Positions 1 to 9,385 of a DNA stretch of 64,000 nt are shown in pieces. The stretch comes from Raineyella antarctica (GTDB taxonomy: Bacteria > Actinomycetota > Actinomycetes > Propionibacteriales > Propionibacteriaceae): NCBI RefSeq assembly GCF_900092135.1, contig NZ_FMYF01000002.1, positions 224,984 through 288,983 of the forward strand, written 5' to 3'. Both the position numbers and the translations under genes were made by a program. Below the pieces are notes generated by a model that was given only the letters and a program-made list of their open reading frames with translations, ran no database searches and had not been told where the DNA came from. Positions within the stretch are counted from its first letter, which is position 1. Every line of letters begins with the position of its first letter.

Positions 1-157
1 GCACCGAGGCCACGCGCCCCAGCTCCTCGAGGGCTCCGATGTCGCGGCGTACGGTCATGTGCGAGACGTCCAGGAGCTCGCAGAGTTCGGAGATCCTCGC
101 CGTTCCCCGCTCCTCCAGGACGCTGAGGATGCGCCGGCGCCGCTCCAGGGGGATCAT
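1..157 (-). CDS. DeoR-family transcriptional regulator, N-terminal part only
   Basis: Only the first 52 residues lie in the window; the gene runs off the left edge. They begin MIPLERRRRIL and contain a DeoR-type winged helix-turn-helix, with helices around residues 21-40 and the typical TVRRDI recognition helix. The ATG overlaps the otnI stop as ATGA, so the two genes are translationally coupled. The context (otnK, otnI) says it is the local repressor of acid-sugar use. The sugar-phosphate-sensing domain is outside the window, so the effector cannot be judged. Confidence 0.85.
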   Translation of the reverse strand, partial: MIPLERRRRILSVLEERGTARISELCELLDVSHMTVRRDIGALEELGRVASV

Positions 158-939
158 CGCGAGGATGTCCGGTAGGCGTCGAGCCAGCCGAGTCCGGCCT
201 CGGTGCCGGCGGCCGGGTTGTACTCGCACCCGACCCAGCCGGTGTAACCGGCGTCGTCCAAGGCGGCGAGCACGTACGGGTAGTTCAGCTCGCCGGTGTC
301 GGGCTCGTGCCGCTCGGGCACCGAGGCGATCTGGACGTGGCCGACCCGGTCGACCGTCCGCCGGATGAGCCGGGTCACGTCGCCGTCGGTGATCTGCGCG
401 TGGTAGAGGTCCAGTTGGAGCCGGACGTTGTCCCGCTCGACCGTGTCGAGGAACTCCAGCCCCTGCCGCACGCTGGCGATGTGGTAACCGGGCACGTCGT
501 ACGGGTTCAGCGGCTCGACCAGGATCAGGCAGCCGGCCTCGGCGGCACGGTCGGCGGCGTAGCGGATGTTGCGCAGGTACGTCTCGCCACAGGCCGCGGA
601 CGGGTTGCCGCCGGTGATCCCGGCCATGGTGTGCAGGCGCGGGCAGTCGAGCACCTCGGCGTACGCCAGGGCGGTCTCGACTGCGGCCTCGAACTCGGCC
701 TCCCGACCGGGCAGGGCCGCAATGCCGCGCTCGCCCCCCGACCAGTCGCCCGGCGGCATGTTGAACAGCGCCTGCGTCAGGTTGTACTCGGCGAGCCGGT
801 CGGCGATGTCCTGGGCCGGGAAGTCGTACGGGAAGAGGAACTCCACTGCCTCGAAGCCGGCGCGGGCGGCGGCCTCGAAGCGGTCGAGGAAGGGCAGTTC
901 GGTGAAGAGCATCGACAGGTTGGCTGCGAACCGGGGCAT
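154..939 (-). CDS. otnI: 2-oxo-tetronate isomerase / hydroxypyruvate isomerase family protein
   Basis: This 261-residue TIM-barrel protein matches the hydroxypyruvate isomerase (Hyi/OtnI) family in length and motifs. It begins MPRFAANLSMLFTE and carries the expected metal ligands Glu142 (LVEPLNPYDVPG), Asp177 (LQLDLYH), Gln203 (HVQIA) and Glu239 (CEYNP). The start at 939 has a GAAGGA ribosome site just upstream. It lies 17 bases after otnK and overlaps the deoR start. In known otn operons OtnI isomerises 2-oxo-tetronate to 3-oxo-tetronate, which OtnK then phosphorylates; that role is inferred from the pairing. Plain hydroxypyruvate isomerase is the alternative. Confidence 0.85.
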   Translation of the reverse strand: MPRFAANLSMLFTELPFLDRFEAAARAGFEAVEFLFPYDFPAQDIADRLAEYNLTQALFNMPPGDWSGGERGIAALPGREAEFEAAVETALAYAEVLDCPRLHTMAGITGGNPSAACGETYLRNIRYAADRAAEAGCLILVEPLNPYDVPGYHIASVRQGLEFLDTVERDNVRLQLDLYHAQITDGDVTRLIRRTVDRVGHVQIASVPERHEPDTGELNYPYVLAALDDAGYTGWVGCEYNPAAGTEAGLGWLDAYRTSSR

Positions 940-956
940 GGTGGGTCCTTCGGGGG

Positions 957-2366
957 TCAGTGCGCGGTCTGCGGCGCGGTTTGCTCTGCGGTCTGCGGTG
1001 CGGGCTGCGGTGCAGTCTGTTGTGCGGGCTGCGGTGCGGGCTGTTGTGCGGTGGTGAAGAAGTCGGTGTCGCCGAAGTTCCCGGACTTCAGGGCGAGTTC
1101 GATGCCGGAGTCGAGCGCGCGCACCCAGGGCACGCCGGGAGCGATCTGGGGGCCGACCTCGAAGCCGGTCACGCCGAGGGCGGTCGTGACGGATCCGGAG
1201 GTCTCGCCTCCCGCGACCACGAAGCGTCGTACGCCGTCCTCCGCGAGCCGGGCGGCCACGGTGGCGAACAGTGCCTCGATCGCCTCGCTGGTGCGCTCGG
1301 CGCCGTAGGTGGCGTGGAGCCTGGCCACCTCGTCGGGCGGCGCGGTGGCATAGACGAGCGGTGCGGCCCCCTCCCCGGACCGCTCCAGGGCCCAGGCGAG
1401 GACGTCGCGGGCGTACGTCGGAGGGTCGGCCAGGAGCCGGTCGACGTCGACCCGGAGCGTGGGTGCGCCGGAGGCGTCGTAGGCGGCTACCTGCTGGTTG
1501 GTCATCACCGAGCAGGATCCCGACAGGATCACGGTCCGCCCGGGGGTCGGCTGCCAGGTCCGCGTGTCGTGGTCGGCGTGCTGCCACGTGCCGGTGGCGT
1601 CGTCGGCGTGCTGCCACGTGCCGGTGGCGTCGTCGGCGTGCTGTCCCGCAGGCCTGCTCAGTACGCGCGCCAGTCCGGCGCCCAGGCCCGAGCCCCCGGT
1701 CACCAGGGGAAGGTCCGCGACGGCCTCGCCGAGGACATCCAGGTCGTCGTCGGTGACGGCGTCCAGGACCGCGTAGCGGAAACCCTCGGCCTTCAGGGCA
1801 GCCAGTGCGTCGCGTACGGCAGCGCTGCCCCGGGCAACGACGGCCGCGTCCACGTTCCCGGTCCTGCCCTGGGACTGCCGGTCCATCAGGCGCATGAGGT
1901 TGGAATCGGTCATCGGCGTGATGGGGTGGTGGCGCATGCCCGACTCGTGCAGCGGCGCGTCACCGACGAACAGGTAGCCCTTGTAGACGGTGCGGCCGTT
2001 GACCGGAAGCGCAGGGCAGATGACGGTGAAGTCGGTGCCCAGTGCCGCGAGCAGGGCGTCCGTGACGGGCCCGATGTTGCCCTGGTCGGTACTGTCGAAG
2101 GTGGAGCAGTACTTGAAGTAGAAGCGCTCGGCGCCGATCGACTGCAGGAACCCCAGGGCGGCCAGGCTCATCTCCACCGCCTCAGGGGCCGGGTTGGAGC
2201 GGCTCTTGAGGCTGACCACGACCGCGTCGACGTCCTCCGGCACCGAGGTCGCGGCGGTCGGGACGCCGGTCAGCTGGACGGTGCGCAGACCGTTGGCGAC
2301 CAGGAACCCGGCGATGTCGGTCGCGCCGGTGAAGTCGTCGGCGATCACGCCGAGCCGTACAGCCAT
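957..2366 (-). CDS. otnK: 3-oxo-tetronate kinase (four-carbon acid sugar kinase)
   Basis: The 469-residue protein starts MAVRLGVIADDFTGATD, the signature of the DUF1537 four-carbon acid sugar kinases, and has the C-terminal nucleotide-binding part (VVAGGETSGSV, then LALKSGNFGDTDFF). The start at 2366 is chosen for the AGGAG ribosome site before it; longer in-frame starts lack homology. Two oddities are visible. A 10-residue repeat (QHADDATGTW, two exact copies and a decayed third) sits between the two lobes at about residues 243-272. A Gln/Pro/Ala/Thr-rich tail of about 30 residues follows the usual family end. It is first gene of the operon with otnI and deoR and should phosphorylate the product of OtnI. 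Confidence 0.88.
   Translation of the reverse strand: MAVRLGVIADDFTGATDIAGFLVANGLRTVQLTGVPTAATSVPEDVDAVVVSLKSRSNPAPEAVEMSLAALGFLQSIGAERFYFKYCSTFDSTDQGNIGPVTDALLAALGTDFTVICPALPVNGRTVYKGYLFVGDAPLHESGMRHHPITPMTDSNLMRLMDRQSQGRTGNVDAAVVARGSAAVRDALAALKAEGFRYAVLDAVTDDDLDVLGEAVADLPLVTGGSGLGAGLARVLSRPAGQHADDATGTWQHADDATGTWQHADHDTRTWQPTPGRTVILSGSCSVMTNQQVAAYDASGAPTLRVDVDRLLADPPTYARDVLAWALERSGEGAAPLVYATAPPDEVARLHATYGAERTSEAIEALFATVAARLAEDGVRRFVVAGGETSGSVTTALGVTGFEVGPQIAPGVPWVRALDSGIELALKSGNFGDTDFFTTAQQPAPQPAQQTAPQPAPQTAEQTAPQTAH
1577..1650. repeat. 30-bp in-frame tandem repeat inside otnK
   Basis: Two near-identical 30-bp units (1577-1606 and 1607-1636) and a partial third encode the QHADDATGTW repeat between the two lobes of OtnK. 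Being a multiple of three, copy number can change without breaking the frame. Confidence 0.85.
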
Positions 2367-2459
2367 ATCCACTCCTGAGGAGCGCACCACGACCCGGCGC
2401 GCCATTGCGTAGGGGTGACCGAGGTGTCGACAACGTCGCACGTCCTCGGTCGATCGTTG

Positions 2460-2487
2460 TCACGAAACTTAACACAGCTTCACAAAA
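2460..2487. promoter_or_regulatory. candidate DeoR operator: two direct repeats
   Basis: Read on the minus strand, TTTTGTGA (2487-2480) and TTTCGTGA (2467-2460) form direct repeats spaced exactly 20 bases, about two helical turns, in an AT-rich patch roughly 95 bases before otnK. DeoR-family repressors often bind spaced direct repeats. The assignment to the deoR of this operon is inference. Confidence 0.45.
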
Positions 2488-2640
2488 ATGCACAAGTGGT
2501 GGCGGGCGCGCTTGAACCGAGCTGTGGGAGCGGCGGTCTGGGGGCGGCGTACGGCAGCCTCGGCGCAGGTCGAGGTGTCGGGACAGGCCCCTCCGGCCGC
2601 CCTCGATTATTTGTCAGTGCGTTCGATTAGCGTGGTGGTC

Positions 2641-3972
2641 ATGGAACGGGAATGGGGAACCCGAACCGGCGCTGTGTTGGCCGGGATACGTACGGGTCTG
2701 GACGCATTGGACGACGATCGATCACTGGCCACCGATGCCGAACGGGTGGCCTTGCTGGATGCGGCGGTGGAGGCCGCGGACCGGTTGGCCGCGTTGGCCG
2801 CGGTGCTGGCCGCCGAGACTGACGCGTACGGGGCCGACGTCACGGCGACGGGGCTGCCAGTGGTGAGCCTGCTGTCCGCGCAGCGGCGGATGACACGGCG
2901 TGAGGGCTGGGCGCTGCTCGGTCTGGGCCGGGACCTGCGCAGCTTCCCCGACCTCACCCGGGCCGCGCTGGCGGGTGAGGCCTCGCCGGCGCAGGTGCGG
3001 GCGATCACCAGGGTGCTGGCGGATCTGCCCGATGACCTGGACGCAGGTGAGCGCGCCCGGGCCGAGGCGATGATGGTCGGCTTCGCCGCCGAGTTCGACG
3101 CCAAGGGCCTGTCCACGTTGTCCGGGCACCTGCTGGAGGTGATCGCGCCGGAGGTGGTCGACCGGTTGGAGGCCGAGCGGTTGGAGCGGGAGGAGCGCTT
3201 GGCCCGGCGGAATCGAGAGTTGTCGTTCACCGATGACGGGCACGGAACGGTGAAGATCCGCGGAAGGCTGCCGGTGCTGCAGGCGCAGACCCTGATCGAG
3301 CAGATCAACGCGATGGCTTCAGCCGAGGCCCGTCGCGCGCTGGACGCGCTGGATCCGCTGGCCGAGGAGGTCACCCCGACGATGCGCCGGGCGGACGCCC
3401 TGGTCGCGCTGGCCGAGGCCGCCGCGGCCCATCAGGACGCGCCGGCGCATGGCGGCGACCGGCCGCGGATCGTAGTGACCATGCCGCACGAGCGGTTGGC
3501 CGACCTGGCGGCGGGTGCTCGTCTGGTCGGGCCGGACCAGCCGATCAGCGCTGGGGAGCTGCGCCGGTTGTGCTGCGACGCAGACCTGGTGCCGGTGGTG
3601 CTCGGCGCCGAGTCGGAGGTCCTCGACGTGGGCCGCGAACACCGGCTGGTCACCGCCCCCATCCGCACCGCCCTCAACGCCCGGGACCGAGGGTGTGTGT
3701 TCCCCGGCTGCGACAAGCCGCCGACGGACTGCCATGCGCACCACATCGTGCCGTGGCAGGCCGGTGGGGCGACATCGCTGGACAACCTCGTCTCGGTCTG
3801 CGCGCACCATCACCGCATCGTCGAGCCAACCACCGCACCTGCGGACAAGCGCTGGCAGATCCGTCTGGGCAACGGCGGCATCCCGGAGGTGCTGCCGCCG
3901 GTTCGCGTCGACCCCGAGCAGCGGCCCCGACGCCACCAACGCTTCAGGATCCCGCGCGCCGAGGCCGCCTGA
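2641..3972 (+). CDS. DUF222 / HNH endonuclease domain protein (13E12 repeat family)
   Basis: A 443-residue protein with an N-terminal alpha-helical DUF222 region and a C-terminal HNH nuclease domain at about residues 350-397, visible as RGCVFPGCDKPPTDCHAHHI followed by NLVSVCAHHH. The Cys pairs and His residues of the HNH zinc/metal site are all present. Start: the ATG at 2641 is preferred because the sequence upstream reads as low-complexity arginine-rich peptide. These proteins occur in many copies in actinomycete genomes; most have no defined substrate. It is transcribed alone, divergent from the otn operon and convergent with the GNAT gene. Confidence 0.85.
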   Translation: MEREWGTRTGAVLAGIRTGLDALDDDRSLATDAERVALLDAAVEAADRLAALAAVLAAETDAYGADVTATGLPVVSLLSAQRRMTRREGWALLGLGRDLRSFPDLTRAALAGEASPAQVRAITRVLADLPDDLDAGERARAEAMMVGFAAEFDAKGLSTLSGHLLEVIAPEVVDRLEAERLEREERLARRNRELSFTDDGHGTVKIRGRLPVLQAQTLIEQINAMASAEARRALDALDPLAEEVTPTMRRADALVALAEAAAAHQDAPAHGGDRPRIVVTMPHERLADLAAGARLVGPDQPISAGELRRLCCDADLVPVVLGAESEVLDVGREHRLVTAPIRTALNARDRGCVFPGCDKPPTDCHAHHIVPWQAGGATSLDNLVSVCAHHHRIVEPTTAPADKRWQIRLGNGGIPEVLPPVRVDPEQRPRRHQRFRIPRAEAA

Positions 3973-4004
3973 CCGGGCCGCGGTCGGGAACCCGTCACGT
4001 CCTC

Positions 4005-4090
4005 GTGCCGGGGCCTCGGTGCTGCCCCGGGAAGGGCGGGGATCGGTGCTGCCCAGGGGAGGGGGGCTCGGTGCTGCCAGGGAGGGGGCG
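4005..4090. repeat. imperfect tandem repeat between convergent genes
   Basis: About three imperfect copies of a 25-30 base unit beginning cggtgctgcc and followed by a purine-rich G stretch fill the gap between the HNH gene and the GNAT gene. No clear terminator stem is seen. Confidence 0.5.
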
Positions 4091-4092
4091 GT

Positions 4093-4674
4093 TCAGATGC
4101 GCAGGTCGAGGCGCATCACGACGCGCGGGAACCCGCCCGAGACCGAGTCCGTACGTGCGGCCAACTCGAAGCCTGCCGCCTCGAACACCGCACGGGTGCC
4201 CACGTACGCCATGGTCGGGTCGACCCGCTGCCCCTGGTTGTCGACTGGATAGCCCTCGACCGCCGGGGCGCCCAGCTCGTACGCGTACTCGACGGCGCCG
4301 GCGAGCGCGGCGTGGGAGATGCCCTGGCCGCGGCGGCCGGGCCGGACCCGGATGCACCAGATCGACCACACCGGCAGGTCGTCCACGTGCGGGATCTTGC
4401 GGGAATTCGCGAACGGCAGTTCGGCCCGCGGGGCGATGGCGGCCCAGCCGACGACGTCGTCGCCGTCGTACGCCAGGATCCCGGGCGCCACCGGGCGCCG
4501 GGTCAGCCCAAGGACGTAGTCCGCGCGGGCGGTGCCGAGGAGCGAGCGGTTCGTCTTCGAATCGATCCGGTGGCTGAGGCACCAGCACACGGAGGAGTCA
4601 GGGTTCTTCGGTCCGAGCATGGTGGCGAGGTCGTCGAAGCGGTCCTCGGTGGCCGGGTGGGTGGTGATCGTCAT
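4093..4674 (-). CDS. GNAT-family N-acetyltransferase
   Basis: A 193-residue GNAT-fold protein. The acetyl-CoA pyrophosphate loop is seen at residues 111-118 (RPGRRGQG), preceded by the beta-4 strand WSIWCIRV, and the C-terminal half (AYVGTRAVFEAAGFE) is typical of the fold. A CWC motif at residues 30-32 and many other cysteines/tryptophans near the N terminus place it in the subgroup often annotated only as GNAT family. The substrate cannot be told. It lies 12 bases downstream of the SRPBCC gene in the same direction, so the two are probably co-transcribed. Confidence 0.85.
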   Translation of the reverse strand: MTITTHPATEDRFDDLATMLGPKNPDSSVCWCLSHRIDSKTNRSLLGTARADYVLGLTRRPVAPGILAYDGDDVVGWAAIAPRAELPFANSRKIPHVDDLPVWSIWCIRVRPGRRGQGISHAALAGAVEYAYELGAPAVEGYPVDNQGQRVDPTMAYVGTRAVFEAAGFELAARTDSVSGGFPRVVMRLDLRI

Positions 4675-4686
4675 GGTGCGGGCGCC

Positions 4687-5217
4687 TCAGTTCTCCGGTG
4701 GCCGGCTCTCCGGCCGGCTCTGCTGCGGCGCGGTCTGCTCCGGCAGGGTCTCCCGCGGGCCCTGCTCCGCGCTCTCCGGCAGGGTCTGCTCCGGCAGGGT
4801 CTGCTCCGGCAGACTCTCCTCCGGCCAGCTCGCCTCGGCCAGCTCCTGGAGTCGGCGCAGGTCCGCCGCCACCGCCTCGATGTCGCGGTCGAACTCGGCA
4901 TCGGTCATCTCGAACTGGCGGATGGTGAAGACCACCTCGGCGCCCTCCGGATGCGGCAGCACCCGCATCGGGTTGTGCACGACGACCCCGGAGGGGAGCG
5001 TCACGTCGTGGTCGAGGATCAGGTACGGGTTGCGTTCGGTGAAGCGGAGGGTGACCCGGCCCATCGGCGACTCCACCACCAGGTCGTCGCCCTCCCGTAG
5101 GAGCTCGCCCTTGGCCAGCCCGGCGGCCCAGCGCGGCAGATTGTCGACGTCGGCGGCGAGGTCGTACACGGCCCCGGGATCGCGATGGATCACCTGGCTC
5201 ACGTGGCGGCTACGCAT
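4687..5217 (-). CDS. SRPBCC (START-like) family protein with repeat tail
   Basis: A 176-residue protein whose first 130 residues look like a polyketide-cyclase/START-type lipid-cavity domain (VYDLAADVDNLPRWAAG near the start, then RVTLRFTERNPYLILDHDV). Its last 45 residues are low complexity, with tandem LPEQT units encoded by a 15-bp repeat at about 4738-4812. Ligand and role are unknown. Placed directly upstream of the GNAT gene. The tail is not expected in the family and looks like a recent repeat expansion at the 3' end. Confidence 0.78.
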   Translation of the reverse strand: MRSRHVSQVIHRDPGAVYDLAADVDNLPRWAAGLAKGELLREGDDLVVESPMGRVTLRFTERNPYLILDHDVTLPSGVVVHNPMRVLPHPEGAEVVFTIRQFEMTDAEFDRDIEAVAADLRRLQELAEASWPEESLPEQTLPEQTLPESAEQGPRETLPEQTAPQQSRPESRPPEN

Positions 5218-5275
5218 GGCCCTACCCTGCCATGCGCCGCGGGTGACGGCCAGAGCCCGAAGGGGGCTCGCGCCC

Positions 5276-6136
5276 TCACTCCACCTTCGCGGCCGCCGGC
5301 GTGGCCGCCCAGCTGCCCAGCAGGTCCAGCGCCCGGGCCGACGGCGAGCCCGGCTCGGCAGTGTAGATCGACATCGTCTGGCCCTCGTCGGCCACCAGCC
5401 GCAGGCTCTCGTAGCTGAGCTCCAGGTCGCCGACCTCCGGGTGGTGGAAGCGCTTGGACCCGGCCCGGTGGGTGTGCACGTTGTGCACCGCCCAGCGGGT
5501 CCGGAACGTCTCCGAGCGGGTCGACAGCTCCCCGATCAGGTCCGACAGGTCCTTGTCGTACGGGTCCCGGCCGGCCTCGGCCCGCAACGCGGCGACGCAC
5601 TCGTCGGCGATCCGGTCCCAGTCCAGGAAGAACCGCGGCGCCTCCGGGGACAGGAAGATGAACCGCGCGGTGTTCGGCCGCTTCGGCGCGAAGTCGACCA
5701 CCGGGGCGTACAGCGCCCGGCCCAGCGCGTTGAGCGCCAGCAGGTCGAAGTGCTCGTTGCGCACCAGCGCCGGCCCGGTGAACGAGTCCAGCACCAGTTG
5801 CACGCCGGGGCGCACCTTCCGCGGAGTCGTCCGGCGCCGCTGCGGGCGTCCCGGCCCGGCCGTACGCAACAGGTCGGCCAGGTGCGCGGCCTCGTCCTCG
5901 TCCAGCTGCAGTGCCCGGACCAGTCCCTCGAGCACCGACTCGGAGACCGTTCCGACGTGCCCGCGCTCCAGCCGGGTGTAGTACTCCACGCTGATCCCGG
6001 CCAGCAGCGCGACCTCCTCGCGCCGCAGCCCGCTGACGCGACGGTTGCCCCCGTACGCCGGCAGCCCGGCCCGGTCGGGGGTGATCCGGCCCCGCCGCGA
6101 GGTCAGGAAGTCACGGATGTCGTCGTTCGTCGCCAC
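5276..6136 (-). CDS. XRE-family regulator with MmyB-like ligand domain
   Basis: A 286-residue regulator. The N terminus has a helix-turn-helix of the XRE/MmyB kind: RRVSGLRREEVALLAGIS, then YYTRLERG, at about residues 33-58. The rest (about 110-275) matches the MmyB-like PAS-type ligand domain, including LNALGRALY and the FHHPEVGDLELSYE motif near the C terminus. It is divergent from an aldo/keto reductase operon and shares a 227-base intergenic region with it that contains four 21-bp repeats. Such regulators commonly control adjacent oxidoreductases, so it probably regulates that operon. Confidence 0.88.
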   Translation of the reverse strand: MATNDDIRDFLTSRRGRITPDRAGLPAYGGNRRVSGLRREEVALLAGISVEYYTRLERGHVGTVSESVLEGLVRALQLDEDEAAHLADLLRTAGPGRPQRRRTTPRKVRPGVQLVLDSFTGPALVRNEHFDLLALNALGRALYAPVVDFAPKRPNTARFIFLSPEAPRFFLDWDRIADECVAALRAEAGRDPYDKDLSDLIGELSTRSETFRTRWAVHNVHTHRAGSKRFHHPEVGDLELSYESLRLVADEGQTMSIYTAEPGSPSARALDLLGSWAATPAAAKVE

Positions 6137-6226
6137 GCCTCCACGCTACGTCGACGCGCCCGCCGCAGGCAGGTACTGCTGGTACCCCTCTTCGCAGAGT
6201 CTCCCGCGCGGTCGAGGACGGTGGTT

Positions 6227-6310
6227 GCCTTGGTGGCAACGGCAGAGAGCCCGGTGGAAACGGCCGAGCACCTGGTCGCAACGACCGAGAACTTGGTCGC
6301 AAGGACAGCG
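6227..6310. repeat. four 21-bp tandem repeats in a divergent promoter region
   Basis: Four head-to-tail 21-base units (6227-6247, 6248-6268, 6269-6289, 6290-6310) share the core ggtsgmaacgrcmgag. They end 53 bases before the aldo/keto reductase start. A 21-base period is two helical turns, so a regulator would find every copy on the same DNA face. They may be binding sites for the divergent MmyB-type regulator; this is inference. Confidence 0.75.
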
Positions 6311-6363
6311 AGGCGACCGGCACCGGCCGTACGGGCCGACACCGGCCCACGGGAAGGAACGTC

Positions 6364-7335
6364 ATGGACCACGTACGACTGGGGGCCTCGGGCCTGAAGG
6401 TGAGCCGGATCGGGCTCGGCTGCATGAGCTTCGGCGACCCGGCCCGCGGCGGCTACACCAGCTGGTCGCTGGACGAGGAGGCCGCGCAGCCGTTCTTCCG
6501 GCAGGCGGTCGAGTCCGGCATCGACTTCTGGGACACCGCGAACTCCTACTGCAACGGCAGCTCGGAGGAGATCGTCGGGCGCGCTATCCGTACGTACGCC
6601 CGGCGCGAGGACATCGTGCTGGCCACCAAGGTGTACTTCCCGATGCACCCGGGTCCGGGCGGCTCCGGGCTGTCGCGCAAGGCGATCATGGAGAACATCG
6701 ACGCAAGCCTGACCCGGCTCGGCACCGATTACGTCGACCTCTACCAGATCCACCGGTTCGACCCGGAGACGCCGGTGGAGGAGACGATGGAGGCGCTGCA
6801 CGACGTGGTGAAGGCGGGCAAGGCCCGCTATCTGGGCGCCTCGTCGATGTGGGCGTGGCAGTTCGCGATGATGCAGTACACCGCCGACCTCGGCGGGTGG
6901 ACGCACTTCGTGTCGATGCAGGACCAGTACAACCTGCTGATGCGCGAGGAGGAGCGGGAGATGTTCGGCCTGCTCGCCGAGCAGGGCGTCGGCTCGATCC
7001 CCTTCTCCCCGCTGGCGAAGGGGCGGGTCACCCGGCCCTGGGGCGAGCGGACCTCGCGGATGGACCAGGACCCGGTCGGGGCGCGGTTCGACATCGAGGG
7101 CGACGAGCCGATCGTCGACGCGGTGCAGCAGGTCGCGGCGGCCCGGGGGATCCCGATGGCGCAGGTCGCGCTGGCCTGGGTGCTGCGCAACCCGGTGGTG
7201 TCCGCGCCGATCGTGGGGGCCACCAAGCCGCACCACCTCGCCGATGCCGTCGCGGCCCTCGACGTACGACTCGAGGACGACGAGGTGGCGCTGCTCGAGC
7301 AGCACTACCGCCCGCACGTGCCATCGGCCTTCTGA
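6364..7335 (+). CDS. aldo/keto reductase (YajO-like)
   Basis: A 323-residue NADPH-dependent aldo/keto reductase with the full catalytic tetrad: Asp57 and Tyr62 in FWDTANSYCNG, Lys89 in LATKVYFP, His130 in LYQIHRFD. The C-terminal coenzyme motif APIVGATKPHHL is also there. Length and GLGCMSFG start fit the AKR11/YajO-type group that reduces aldehydes and sugar-derived carbonyls; the substrate is not known. The ATG is preceded by GGAAGGAA. First gene of a run with a carboxymuconolactone decarboxylase-like protein, another reductase and a cupin, suggesting reactive carbonyl or aromatic-derived carbonyl detoxification. Confidence 0.9.
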   Translation: MDHVRLGASGLKVSRIGLGCMSFGDPARGGYTSWSLDEEAAQPFFRQAVESGIDFWDTANSYCNGSSEEIVGRAIRTYARREDIVLATKVYFPMHPGPGGSGLSRKAIMENIDASLTRLGTDYVDLYQIHRFDPETPVEETMEALHDVVKAGKARYLGASSMWAWQFAMMQYTADLGGWTHFVSMQDQYNLLMREEEREMFGLLAEQGVGSIPFSPLAKGRVTRPWGERTSRMDQDPVGARFDIEGDEPIVDAVQQVAAARGIPMAQVALAWVLRNPVVSAPIVGATKPHHLADAVAALDVRLEDDEVALLEQHYRPHVPSAF

Positions 7336-7364
7336 AGCTTCATCGGCCGCCGACGCCCCGCCCT

Positions 7365-7440
7365 CCAGTTCTGGATCCTCCGCCGTCCGGGACGGACGAT
7401 CAAGAACTGGGAGGCCCCCAGGGACGGACGATCCAGAACC
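7365..7440. repeat. three copies of a ~22-bp sequence, two as a palindrome
   Basis: The sequence gggacggacgatcmagaac occurs at 7389-7410 and 7421-7440 as direct repeats, and a reversed, slightly altered copy lies at 7365-7388, forming an imperfect hairpin around 7389. It sits in the 145-base gap between the reductase and the next gene and could be an operator or an RNA processing/attenuation element. Confidence 0.65.
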
Positions 7441-7479
7441 GAAGCATTCCCCGCACCGACCCTTCCCCGAGGAGAACCC

Positions 7480-8265
7480 ATGGCCCTGTCCGAGGCCGCC
7501 CGCACCCACCACGACGAGCTGTTCGGCGAGCACCGCTCGACGCTCACCCAGACCGACCCCGAGTTCGTCGAACTGTTCGACAACTTCGCCTTCGACGAGA
7601 TCATCGCCCACGACGAACTCCCGGTGACCCTGCGCCTGCAGGCCATCCTCGCCGCGCTGATCGCGATGCAGGCCCTCGGCGAGCTGCGCGTGATGCTCGG
7701 CGCAGCACTGCGGGTGGGCGTGACCCCGGTCGAGATCAAGGAGATCGTCTACCAGGCGGTCCCGTACGTCGGCATCGGCCGGGCGTACGAGGCGCTTCAC
7801 CTGGTCAACGAGGTGCTCACCGGCGCCGGCGTCGCGCTGCCGCTGGCCGGGCAGTCGACGACCACGCCGGCCACCCGCGAGGCAGCAGGCAGGTCCGTGC
7901 AGGAGGAGATCTTCGGGGACGCGATCGCCGCGATGTACGAGGCCTCGCCCCGCGACCAGGTGCACATCCAGCACCACCTGTCCGCCCACTGCTTCGGCGA
8001 CCACTACACCCGGACCGGCCTGGACCTGGCCACCCGGGAGCTCCTCACCTTCGCGATGCTGACCGCGCTGGGCGGGTGCGAGCCGCAACTGACCGGACAC
8101 GTCGCGGGCAACGCGGCGGTCGGCAACGGCCGGGCCCGGCTGCTCGAGGTGCTGACCCAGCTGCTGCCGTACGTGGGCTACCCGCGCACACTGAACGCGA
8201 TCGGCTGCATCAACAAGGTGCTGCCCGAGGACACCGGGTCCGCGGACGAGCCCGACCCCCACTGA
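7480..8265 (+). CDS. carboxymuconolactone decarboxylase family protein (two-domain)
   Basis: A 261-residue protein built of two AhpD/CMD-type helical domains, about residues 20-115 and 135-240. Each has the typical pattern (RLQAILAALIAMQALGELRVMLG, then RELLTFAMLTALGGCEPQLTGH). In the first domain the usual CxxC of AhpD peroxidase is absent and the second has a single Cys, so a thiol peroxidase role is unlikely; a decarboxylase or hydrolase-like role in carbonyl metabolism is more likely. The start is at a clear GAGGAG ribosome site. It sits between two aldo/keto reductases. Confidence 0.85.
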   Translation: MALSEAARTHHDELFGEHRSTLTQTDPEFVELFDNFAFDEIIAHDELPVTLRLQAILAALIAMQALGELRVMLGAALRVGVTPVEIKEIVYQAVPYVGIGRAYEALHLVNEVLTGAGVALPLAGQSTTTPATREAAGRSVQEEIFGDAIAAMYEASPRDQVHIQHHLSAHCFGDHYTRTGLDLATRELLTFAMLTALGGCEPQLTGHVAGNAAVGNGRARLLEVLTQLLPYVGYPRTLNAIGCINKVLPEDTGSADEPDPH

Positions 8266-8297
8266 CCGACCTGGCACCGACCCGCCCCGGGACCTGA

Positions 8298-9374
<1,077 letters not shown>

Positions 9375-9385
9375 AGGAGCACCCC

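Noticed and set aside
6227..6310. Heptad-repeat coding sequence (LVATAEx) on the plus strand
   Set aside because: The frame has no start or ribosome site that fits and ends shortly inside the reductase gene; a DNA-level repeat is the simpler reading.
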